Assembly (NCBI GenBank): GCA_013339895.1
Contig: JABACO010000013.1
Location: 895,240 to 959,239 of the forward strand
Direction: 5' to 3'
From: Ephydatia muelleri
Lineage: Eukaryota; Porifera; Demospongiae; Spongillida; Spongillidae
Length of the DNA stretch: 64,000 bases
A model generated the notes under the pieces. It saw nothing but the letters and a program-made list of their open reading frames with translations, made no database searches and was not told the origin of the DNA. Shown one piece after another: positions 1 to 16,954 of the stretch (the first letter of the stretch is position 1; each line of letters starts with the position of its first letter). A program made the translations under genes and the position numbers.

Positions 1-93
1 GTTAGCCTCTTACCAGCCACGCCCTCTTCAGTAATTGCACACCCTTTCCACCAAATTAACTGGTCATCTTTGCATTGCCTTCACTCAACTCAG

Positions 94-2308
94 GAACCTA
101 CTTTCTTGATGAAATCAAAGGCCTCGCAGATGCCACGGGTTTGGATTACAAGGTACGGTTCTAAACCCCACCTCTTGCTGCAGATAGGGAAGTCTCATGT
201 ATAAAGGATAAATTCCTAGTTGCATACTTCGAATCGTATCCGTTTGATCCAATGTGACTTCTTGTTGGTGGTGTTTCTGTGCATAGTATTCTAACAGATA
301 GCTGGTGCTTACGAGTGCAAAGCAATATTATGGAATTAATAGCCGCACGATACAATTTTATTTCATGTAGCAAAACCTGATTGTGCATGAGCAAAATATT
401 GTACTAAAAAAAAAAGAGTTTTTAAAAGCACATGCATGGGGAGATCTGAGTGAATGACCTACTTCAATTTGGCACTACTCTCTTTGATTCCTGCAGAAGA
501 TCCAGCGTATCCACATGATTGGAGAACTCACGTAAGCCTTTGTTTCACAAGCGGTGAAGTCTGTGACACACACCAGCCTTGCATGAGAGTGTGTGTGCGC
601 ACACCCCAAGTGTGTCTATGGACCCATTAGCCCATTCCCCTCCCATGATGACATGCCCCTCCAATGATGACATGCCCCTCCCATGCAGCAAGGGGTCGTG
701 CTCCATGTTTGGTGCGAATGCCTCGGCCACGCCCACCGGAGGTCTACTTCAGCTGAGGGCCCTGGACTGGGATGTGGACGGTAAATCGTTCATGTCTGGA
801 ATTGGATCTTTTTTGTTCTATACATGGTGCCATGTCATTTACAGGTCCCTTCAGGAATTATCCCCAAATCACTGTCTACCATCCCGATGAAGGCAACGGA
901 CATGCCTTTGTGAATCTCGGCTGGACAGGGTGGATTGGTTCCATCTCAGGTAAGAAGGGGGTGGGGCTCATTGTCATGGGGTTATATTTATCATCATCCA
1001 CCCACCTCTACCACCCTACCCCTTCCACCCACCCCTACCCCTCCACTCACTATTACTGTATCCAGGAATGTCATCTGTACAGACAGCCATTTCTGAGATC
1101 GGTGTGTCCTTCCCTGATGACACTTTTGGCAAGGAGTCACGATTTGGAACACCCTTCACTGTAAGCTGTGCTGCAACCATATAAGGCAGTATGCCACACC
1201 CCTTCTCACTTCTCCTGCATCCCCATGAACTGATCTCCTCCTTTCCATAGTACCTGTTGCGCGACATACTCCAGTTTGATGAGACCCTGTTTGATGCCAT
1301 GAACCGGATCTCGACGGCTAGAAGGACGTGTGACCTCATTCTTGGAGTGGGAGATGGAAAGGTCAGTTTGTGGAGTGGGAGATGGAAAGGTCAGTTTGTG
1401 GAGTGGGAGATGGAAAGGTCAGTTTGTGGAGTGGGAGATGGAAAGGTCAGTTTGTGGAGTGGGAGATGGAAAGGTCAGTTTGTGGAGTGGGAGATGGAAA
1501 GGTCAGTTTGTGGAGTGGGAGATGGAAAGGTCAGTTTGTGGAGTGGGAGATGGAAAGGTCAGTTTGTGGAGTGGGAGATGCTCTCAAATGGTTTGGAAAC
1601 CAGGGGCAACAGAAGCATGCAACCAGGAGCAATAGAAGCATGCAACCAGGGGCAACGGAAGCATGCAGGTCTTTCGTATTTGTTTCAGACATCAAAGGGG
1701 GGGGGGGGGGGGGGGGGGGAGGGAGAGGTCATGATGATTGGCTTACAGTTGGCTGTGCATCGGTTATCTCTACCTTGCATCTTTTAGATTGGTGAGTTCC
1801 GTGGGGTAGAGTACTCCGCTGCAGTGGCAGACTTCATCACCCCAACAACCCTACGTCCCGTGGCCGACTGGCACCCTCCCATCCAGGACATCGTCTACTG
1901 GGGTAATCTCCTGTTCCCCCCCATTACCCTCTCCCACCCTCCCTCACTCCACCACTGTACCATGCCATGTACCACAGTGCGCGCCATTTTACCCCAGCTA
2001 CCCACCCTTCTCTCCTCCTCCCCCCAACACCAGGTATGGACTGGCTATGTCCTGGGTATAGCTCGGTGTTGGCCAGGCAGCTCAACGCTTACCATGGCAA
2101 CATCACAGCCGAGAACACCATTCAGAACATACTGGCCATAGTGCAGACTGGGGACCTCCACATTGCCATCTACGACCTGTCAAACAACCTGCTCTATGTG
2201 TCCAACGCACAGAGTGACGGAGAGACAGGAGCAAAATACGCCTACGACAGAGCTTACATCAAGCTTGATATGGCTACCATTTTTGCTGAGAGCCCACCCA
2301 CACAGTAA
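94..2308 (+). CDS. Dcd1-like Ntn-hydrolase (C45-type), 5' partial
   Basis: Seen: eight exons with consistent GT-AG phases at 94-152, 497-531, 689-780, 845-949, 1066-1160, 1251-1361, 1788-1902 and 2034-2308, ending in TAA; upstream exons lie before the window. Exon 3 encodes KGSCSMFGANAS followed by LRALDWDVDG, the layout of C45-type N-terminal nucleophile hydrolases in which a Cys becomes the nucleophile after self-cleavage. Later segments include VNLGWTGWIGSISG, TCDLILGVGDGK and GMDWLCPGYSS. From memory this resembles the Dictyostelium Dcd1 (acid-ceramidase-like) proteins; substrate unknown. Inference: a secreted or lysosomal amidase or acyltransferase. Oddity: the donor of exon 6 is copied eight times in a minisatellite (see that entry). 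It converges on PPIH with 192 bp between stop codons. The exon structure is well supported; the family name is less sure. Confidence 0.7.
1344..1579 (+). repeat. 28-bp minisatellite spanning a splice donor
   Basis: About 8.4 copies of a 28-bp unit begin inside the end of exon 6 of the Dcd1-like gene and run into the intron. Each unit carries the exon end and donor, GGAAAG followed by GTCAG, so eight identical potential 5' splice sites occur at 1362, 1390, 1418, 1446, 1474, 1502, 1530 and 1558. Donors at 1446 and 1530 would keep the frame, adding 28 or 56 residues. Confidence 0.93.
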
Positions 2309-2500
2309 CTGCAGTGGTACTGGTACCGATTTCTGCTGCCATTTGTGCTTGTTTGTTTTTTGTTTTTTAAATTCCCTTGTTATTAGCTACCCCAAAAATA
2401 GAACACGAGCTTTAAATAGAGATTTTGAAGCAAGACAACACAATAAGAATGGTGTTGTGTAGAGAAGAGTCTTTGTGCTGGAGAGGGGAAAACTATTGTC

Positions 2501-3028
2501 TCACATTTCACCACATTGCGTTATGATGATGGGCAGTTTGGGTTTGTTGTTGTGGCCCGTAGGGACGTTCTCTACCTTGCGCATTATCAGCAGACCGTCC
2601 ACCACTTTCCCGAAAACCACGTGCTTGCCGTCAAGGAAGTCGCATTTGGCGCATGTGACGAAGAACTGGCACCCGTTCGTGTTTGGACCGCTGTTGGCCA
2701 TCGAGAGCAGACCTGGTGCGTTGTGTTTGAGTGCGAAATTCTCGTCACCGAACGAGGCACCGTAGATACTCGTTGAGCCCGTGCCGTCTCCCTTCAATAT
2801 GTCACCCCCTTGGATCATGAAATCCTTGATGACACGGTGGAATGTGCAACCTTTGTAGCCAAAGGGAATCCCGTCCTTGCGAAACTCTCCTGTGCACATC
2901 TGCCGAAAATTTTCCGCAGTTTTAGGGACGATGTCTGCAAAGAGCTCCATTTTCATCCTGCCCATCTCCTGCCCCCCAATAGAGATGTCGAAGAAGACAA
3001 CGGGGTTGGCTTGCTTCTGTTCTGCCAT
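2501..3028 (-). CDS. PPIH: Cyclophilin H (U4/U6 snRNP peptidyl-prolyl isomerase)
   Basis: Single-exon CDS of 175 aa, against about 177 aa in human PPIH. It starts [20 protein letters not shown] after a short lead and contains [32 protein letters not shown] and the terminal TQCGEM, so it is nearly collinear with human PPIH (USA-CyP). The catalytic Arg of FHRVI, the QGGD and the CQFF core are present. Known role: prolyl isomerase that binds PRPF4/PRPF3 in the U4/U6.U5 tri-snRNP in the nucleus. The lack of introns beside intron-rich neighbours is notable, but the frame is intact and there is no poly-A tail, so it looks functional. It is divergent with DBNL: start codons lie 74 bp apart, suggesting a shared promoter. 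Confidence 0.95.
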   Translation of the reverse strand: MAEQKQANPVVFFDISIGGQEMGRMKMELFADIVPKTAENFRQMCTGEFRKDGIPFGYKGCTFHRVIKDFMIQGGDILKGDGTGSTSIYGASFGDENFALKHNAPGLLSMANSGPNTNGCQFFVTCAKCDFLDGKHVVFGKVVDGLLIMRKVENVPTGHNNKPKLPIIITQCGEM

Positions 3029-3102
3029 GGGCCTTCGGTTATAAACGGGTTAATATGTATCACGTGATTTGTTGTCATTAATCGTTTTTGGAAACTGACG
3101 AG
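3029..3102. promoter_or_regulatory. Short bidirectional promoter, PPIH / DBNL
   Basis: Only 74 bp separate the two divergent start codons, so the 5' UTRs and core promoters must share or overlap this segment unless either gene has an untranslated upstream exon. It contains CACGTGATTTG (E-box core CACGTG). No TATA box is evident. Inferred from gene layout only. Confidence 0.5.
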
Positions 3103-5069
3103 ATGAGCGTCAACCTGAAGAAAAACGAGCAATCGATGCTCGCAGCGTTCAAAGACGTCGTCAATGATAAAACCGATACAGACTGGTAATTTTTATGGAC
3201 CAGTGGCAATAAATACGGGAGGTTCTGTGGCCATTTTGATCGTAACAGTCGTACAAACGCTACAACGAGTGCTTCTATGTGGTTATATAATTGGTTCTCT
3301 TGCCATTGTTCTAGGGCACTGTTCGGATACGAAGGGAACTCGAACGACCTTAAACTTATAGGCACCGGCGGTATGTTTTCATAGTTTTAAAAAATGTAAC
3401 CTTGATGTGGATAGGCCGAGTTTGGTGGGTAGTTGCGAGTTGGTGCGATCGGTTGACTTCACCTCATTGCCTGGTTTCGCAGAGGGAGGTCTCGAGGAAC
3501 TGACTGGGGAGCTCAACAGTGGGAAGGTTATGTACGGCTTTTGCCGCATCAAGGATCCGAACACTAAACTGTTCAAGAACGTATTGATCAACTGGGTGAG
3601 TGCTTGTATGCATTGGCGGTGGTTTGGACTAGGAAGTTTGTTGTCATAATGTCCTAATTTAGTCACATAGTAATAATCAGCGACAATTTAGCTTGCATGT
3701 TTTCGTAAACGAAAGTTGGCATGCTATCAAAACAATGCCGCACAACCGCACAAATGCGTGCGTGATGTTAGCGACATCAGCCGTTTGCTCGCATGTAATA
3801 GAATTAAGCGGCGCTTGTTTATAATCGTAGCGTGTTGTTTGCACTTGTCATACTGTAATAAGCCCAAGCACTGGATCTGTTTGTTCACAGGCTGGAGAGG
3901 GAGTCCCGACATCGGTAAAGGGTGTGTATGCCAGACACACATCAGATGTTGCCAACTTTTTCCGGGTAAGTTGGGAAGGGGGGAGGGGGAAAGGGCTAGG
4001 AGGGAGGAGGGACGCAGTGGTGTTTATAGTAGTAGTCATGTGACCATCAGTGACCCCTTTATTTTGTCATGTAGGGTGCTCACGTGACTATCAATGCACG
4101 ATCGGAGGATGATTTGGACGTCAAGGTTATCACTGATAAGGTTGCCAAGGCATCAGGTGAGATGCAGCGGGAGACTTGTTGTTGGACTGGGGAAGAGGCT
4201 AGAAGGGGAGGGTGAAGGAGGGTGAATGGGTACAAAAGGGACAGACATATGAGGATGTGCGGTGATAAATGGAAGGATTAATCTCCTGTTTATTGGATTG
4301 CAAGGATTGGTCTCCTGTTTATTGGATTGCATGAATGGAAGGATCGGTCTCCTGTTTATTGGATTGCATGAATGGAAGGATCGGTCTCCTGTTTATTGGA
4401 TTGCATGAATGGAAGGATCGGTCTCCTGTTTATTGGATTGCATGAATGGAAGGATTGGTCTCCTGTTTATTGGATTGCATGAATGGAAGGGTCGGTCTCC
4501 TGTTTATTGGATTGCATGAATGGAAGGATCGGTCTCCTGTTTATTGGATTGCATGAATGGAAGGATCGGTCTCCTGTTTATTGGATTGCATGAATGGAAG
4601 GATCGGTCTCCTGTTTATTGGATTGCATGAATGGAAGGGTCGGTCTTGTGTTTATCCCACCCACCCTCACCCACCCCACCCACAGGGGCAGCCTATAGTG
4701 CTCACAAGGAAAAGTATACGGCCGTTCCTGAGGCAGGACCAGTGGTGAGTGGTGTGTTACTGGGTGCAGTGTACTATGTGCTATCAGAGTAACTGTAGAC
4801 ATTTAGTGGGCAAAGGTGCATTTGGTCCTTTGTTGGATTCATAATCTTTGTACATCTTTGTGCACCAAGGGATCTGTCTATAAGAAGGCTGATCCAAAAG
4901 CGGACATTGATGTGAAGACGAGAGATGCATTCTGGAACACGCAGGAGGTGAACTAGATTCATTCTATGTAGAGATGATGATGTGATTGTGTGTGTATGGT
5001 GTGTTGCTGTGTGTGCATGTATGTGTGTGTGGTTGTGTATGTGTGTGCTTGTATGTGTGTGTGTGTGCT

Positions 5070-5125
<56 letters not shown>

Positions 5126-5806
5126 TGGAGCACAGAAGGACAGTGAGAGGCGTGTTGCAGAAGAGAAGCGGCTGGCTGCTGAAGCCAAGAAGAAGGAGGA
5201 GATGGAGCGAAAGGAGAGAGAGGTATGTGGGATACTGTGGTTGGGGTTAAGGTGTCATTGGTGATAGGTTGGTGGTGATGTTATGAATAATGGTGATGGT
5301 GATGGTGATACTGTATGCAGAATAAGGAGGCTTCAGACAGGGATAGAATGGCAGCAGATAGAGCCAGAAGCATTGAAGATCAGAGGTAAGGGGGATGATG
5401 GGAAGGGGTTAAGGATGGGACCTAGGGAGGGAGCTGAACACAGGGATGCAACATAAGAGAGTCCAAGAATGCATAAGATGCTGAACCTTCCATGTTAGGA
5501 GAAAGCAGGTGGAGGCAGAGAAGCGTGAGAGGGAGGAATCTGAACAGAAACTGGTGAGGGAGGAGGAAGGCGGGGCTTGTTTTATTTGACCGCACCCTGC
5601 ATTGCAGCAAAGCCGTCTCAAGCACAGGGAGGCGGAGGTGGAGAGTGAGTCGCAAAGGGAGAAGGAAGCCGCCAGCATGAAGAAGATGCAAGAGAAGGCA
5701 AACATCTCTTCAGCTGTGAGGGAGAAGAAGGCTGGGTTTGAGCAGAAGCCAGCTGAGAAACCAGCTCCCCGCCCACCTCCTACTCGAAGAGAACCTCTTG
5801 TGAGAA

Positions 5807-5837
<31 letters not shown>

Positions 5838-7090
5838 ACCAGAACCACAACATGAGCCAGAACCAGAGCCTGAACCAGAACCAGAACCACAACATGAGCC
5901 AGAACCAGAGCCTGAACCAGAACCAGAACCACAACATGAGCCAGAACCAGAGCCTGAACCAGAACCAGAACCACAACATGAGCCAGAACCAGAACCTCAA
6001 CATGAGCCAGAACCAGAACCTGAACCACAACATGAGCCAGAACCAGAACCTGAACCAGAACCAGAGCAACAAAACACGGAAACAGAGGTTAGCTGAATGC
6101 CCTCAAACGATTGTGTGGAAAGTGAGCGAGGGTGGTGTGAGGAGGTATTGTGAGTGAGGGTAGTGTAATGAGGTGTTGAGTGAGGGTAGTGTAATGAGGT
6201 GTTGAGTGAGGGTAGTGTAATGAGGTGTTGAGTGAGGGTAGTGTAATGAGGTGTTGAGTGAGGGTAGTGTAATGAGGTGTTGAGTGAGGGTAGTGTAATG
6301 AGGTGTTGAGTGAGGGTAGTGTAATGAGGTGTTGAGTGAGGGTAGTGTAATGAGGTGTTGAGTGAGGGTAGTGTAATGAGGTGTGAGTGAGGGTAGTGTG
6401 GTGTTGAGTGAGGGTAGTGTGGTGTTGAGTGATGGTAGTGTGGTGTTGTGAGGGAGGGTGGTATGAGGAGGTGTTGAGTAAGGGTGGTGTGGGAGGAGGT
6501 GCTGTGTGTAATGAAGGGAGGGAGGGAGGGAAGGAGGTATATGATAGAGGGAAACATGGTTGTATTGAGGGAGAAAGGAAATGGTCGTCAGACAGATTCT
6601 CTATTGTAGAGTGGAACTGGACTGACTGCAAGGACTGTTTATGATTATACAGCTGGTAAGAGAGTGCATTTGATGTACAGATATTCTGCTTTAGTGGTTT
6701 GGATAAATGCAGTTAAGTAATTAAATTATTAAATTAACTTTTTGTGTTTTAGTAGAACATACTAGCTAGAAGCACACAGAATACAGACACATTACACAAG
6801 TACAATATTAACAAAGCACACACATGCACATGCAAGCCTAGCAACTTGACAAAAACGATTGCTACAAGTGTTAAATTTAATGATTGTATTTTATTAATGA
6901 ATGTATTCATAGCATATGGAAACATAATCTAAAACATTTATGGCCTGCAGCTGATGACACAGAAATATCATTTGATGTTGATGAGATCATCACCAACATT
7001 GAGCAGATAGATGAAGGATGGTGGCGTGGCATCAGGCAGCTAGATGGGTCCTATGGCCTCTTCCCTGCCAACTATGTTGAACCCATTTGA
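3103..7090 (+). CDS. DBNL: Drebrin-like protein (mAbp1/DBNL), complete
   Basis: Thirteen exons with matching phases: 3103-3185, 3315-3370, 3483-3595, 3891-3965, 4075-4156, 4686-4744, 4870-4947, 5136-5222, 5321-5385, 5499-5553, 5608-6087, 6610-6655, 6951-7090; 472 aa. Order: N-terminal ADF-homology domain (about residues 1-135, with [20 protein letters not shown]), a charged coiled-coil rich in [12 protein letters not shown], a long Glu-Pro repeat from 5811, then a C-terminal SH3 domain ([15 protein letters not shown] then [20 protein letters not shown]). Known role: the ADF-H and coiled-coil regions bind F-actin and the SH3 binds dynamin-type partners, linking actin to endocytosis. The 46-bp exon 6610-6655 supplies the first SH3 strand and fixes the phase. 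Human DBNL is about 430 aa; the extra length here is the EP array. Introns carry 37-bp and 26-bp minisatellites. Confidence 0.93.
4271..4648 (+). repeat. 37-bp minisatellite in DBNL intron 5
   Basis: About ten tandem copies of a 37-bp unit containing CTCCTGTTTATTGGATTGC and GAATGGAAGGATCGG, with few point differences. It fills most of the intron between the exons ending at 4156 and starting at 4686. Confidence 0.93.
5056..5123 (+). repeat. (TG)n microsatellite in DBNL intron
   Basis: Nearly pure TG tract ending 12 bp before the acceptor of the exon at 5136, so it lies where the polypyrimidine tract should be; TG-rich tracts next to acceptors can influence splicing. Confidence 0.9.
5811..6070 (+). 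repeat. Coding Glu-Pro minisatellite inside DBNL
   Basis: In-frame repeat of GAGCCAGAACCAGA-type units encoding EPEP runs broken by QHEPEP, with higher-order blocks of about 42 bp (14 aa). It sits between the coiled coil and SH3 domain, where other DBNL proteins have a proline-rich linker. Confidence 0.95.
6145..6480 (+). repeat. 26-bp minisatellite in DBNL intron 11
   Basis: About eleven copies of a 26-bp unit with GGTGTTGAGTGAGGGTAGTG and TAATGA, degenerating toward the 3' end. Confidence 0.9.
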
Positions 7091-7894
7091 ACACATCAAA
7101 CCATTTTAGCCAATTGATATTATGTTGAGTTTGAATATCAACTTAGAACAGATGTTTGCTTTGCTGTTTGTTGCTTTCTGATTCTGAAAGTGTTCTGTGT
7201 GTATAGTTCACTTTGTTTTTATAGAATTATGTGATTGACTGGATTGAATTATGTGATTGACTGGATTGAATTATGTGATTGACTGGATTGAATCATGTGA
7301 TTGACTATATTGAATCATGTGATTGACTGGATTGAATCATGTGATTGACTGGATTGAATCATGTGATTGACTGGATTGAATCATGTGATTGACTATATTG
7401 AATCATGTGATTGGCTATATTGAATCATGTGATTGGCTATATCGAATCATGTGATTGACTGGATTGAATCATGTGATTGACTATATTGAATCATGTGATT
7501 GGCTATATTGAATCATGTGATTAACTATATTGAATCACATGTGGTTTTGTGTTTCCATTTGGTCCTAGCTATCGAATCATGCTCCAACACGCATCATAGT
7601 GTCACCTTGATTTGGAACTTTATTTGCATTGCATCTGTGTTTTTATTAGACAAGTACTGGAAAATGCATTTGAATAAACACACTTTAGGGATGAGGCAGT
7701 CTCCTGGGTTATGGGTATTGGACCATATCATGATATTGTGCACACACACACACACACCATTCTCTTGCAGAATTACAGTGCATTCCATAATTGTGTAAGC
7801 TGACATAAAAAGGGAATGCCATAGCAACCAGTTTGGACTGTATCGCTTAAATATAATTATGTTTAGCACGATTGCGGGCACAAGTGTGTGCGCT
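7091..7894. other. Convergent intergenic region DBNL / alpha-catenin
   Basis: About 800 bp between the two facing stop codons. It holds the DBNL 3' UTR, a 22-bp minisatellite (about 7225-7535, units with GTGATTGACTGGATTGAATC) and a short CA tract near 7741. No further gene is seen. Confidence 0.8.
7225..7535 (+). repeat. 22-bp minisatellite
   Basis: About fourteen copies of a 22-bp unit, ATGTGATTGACTGGATTGAA-like, with GGATT/TATATT variants, just downstream of the DBNL stop codon. Confidence 0.92.
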
Positions 7895-15365
<7,471 letters not shown>

Positions 15366-15407
15366 CTAGAAAGGTGACCTGGTAATGAACGAAAGTTGGG
15401 GGCGTGG

Positions 15408-16407
15408 NNNNNNNNNNNNNNNNNNNNNNNNNNNNNNNNNNNNNNNNNNNNNNNNNNNNNNNNNNNNNNNNNNNNNNNNNNNNNNNNNNNNNNNNNNNNN
15501 NNNNNNNNNNNNNNNNNNNNNNNNNNNNNNNNNNNNNNNNNNNNNNNNNNNNNNNNNNNNNNNNNNNNNNNNNNNNNNNNNNNNNNNNNNNNNNNNNNNN
15601 NNNNNNNNNNNNNNNNNNNNNNNNNNNNNNNNNNNNNNNNNNNNNNNNNNNNNNNNNNNNNNNNNNNNNNNNNNNNNNNNNNNNNNNNNNNNNNNNNNNN
15701 NNNNNNNNNNNNNNNNNNNNNNNNNNNNNNNNNNNNNNNNNNNNNNNNNNNNNNNNNNNNNNNNNNNNNNNNNNNNNNNNNNNNNNNNNNNNNNNNNNNN
15801 NNNNNNNNNNNNNNNNNNNNNNNNNNNNNNNNNNNNNNNNNNNNNNNNNNNNNNNNNNNNNNNNNNNNNNNNNNNNNNNNNNNNNNNNNNNNNNNNNNNN
15901 NNNNNNNNNNNNNNNNNNNNNNNNNNNNNNNNNNNNNNNNNNNNNNNNNNNNNNNNNNNNNNNNNNNNNNNNNNNNNNNNNNNNNNNNNNNNNNNNNNNN
16001 NNNNNNNNNNNNNNNNNNNNNNNNNNNNNNNNNNNNNNNNNNNNNNNNNNNNNNNNNNNNNNNNNNNNNNNNNNNNNNNNNNNNNNNNNNNNNNNNNNNN
16101 NNNNNNNNNNNNNNNNNNNNNNNNNNNNNNNNNNNNNNNNNNNNNNNNNNNNNNNNNNNNNNNNNNNNNNNNNNNNNNNNNNNNNNNNNNNNNNNNNNNN
16201 NNNNNNNNNNNNNNNNNNNNNNNNNNNNNNNNNNNNNNNNNNNNNNNNNNNNNNNNNNNNNNNNNNNNNNNNNNNNNNNNNNNNNNNNNNNNNNNNNNNN
16301 NNNNNNNNNNNNNNNNNNNNNNNNNNNNNNNNNNNNNNNNNNNNNNNNNNNNNNNNNNNNNNNNNNNNNNNNNNNNNNNNNNNNNNNNNNNNNNNNNNNN
16401 NNNNNNN
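15408..16407. other. Assembly gap, exactly 1000 N
   Basis: A round 1000-N run is normally a placeholder of unknown true length. It separates the alpha-catenin 5' end from a contig beginning in a poly-G run. Confidence 0.97.
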
Positions 16408-16954
16408 GGGGGGGGGGGGGTGTATGTGCAATGGTAGTGTGGCTGGGAGGGGGGGGGGGGTGCAGGGGGCATCAAATTTATAGTAGGGCACCAGTATTCA
16501 ATATCTGCGCTTGAAAGTTTGTCGAGATACATTGATTAGCTTTTACATCCATCCATCCATCATCCATTTTGGTCTTCAATGGTTTGGTATTGATTCAGAA
16601 CAATAGTGAATGATATTGCAAATCTGATTGCAGCATTATGTTGGTAAACTAAATGACAATGAATATATGAGATTGTCACGTGACTTAAGAATTATTCACC
16701 ATTTTTGTTTGTGCAACCAGCTAATTAACAAGTTTTCATAGCATTGTACTGAAAAGCACTATATCAGCGCCTACATCAATCGCCTACATCAATCGTCCAG
16801 TCGAAATATTAACTTGGTAAACTGTTGGAGTTTTAAGTGCTGTTCGAGGTGGTAAAGTTTTTAGATGCTCGGGATGTACAAGAATTGCTTGTGGAATATG
16901 CATTAGCATCCATCCATCCATCCAACCTACATCATAGACGACAGCCATCCAACC

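Noticed and set aside
2501-3028. PPIH as a processed retrocopy
   Set aside because: It is intronless, but the frame is intact with full family identity, no poly-A remnant or target duplication is seen, and it sits in a tight divergent promoter with DBNL.
5602-6096. Glu-Pro repeat as a separate small gene
   Set aside because: It is an internal exon of DBNL with matching splice phases on both sides.
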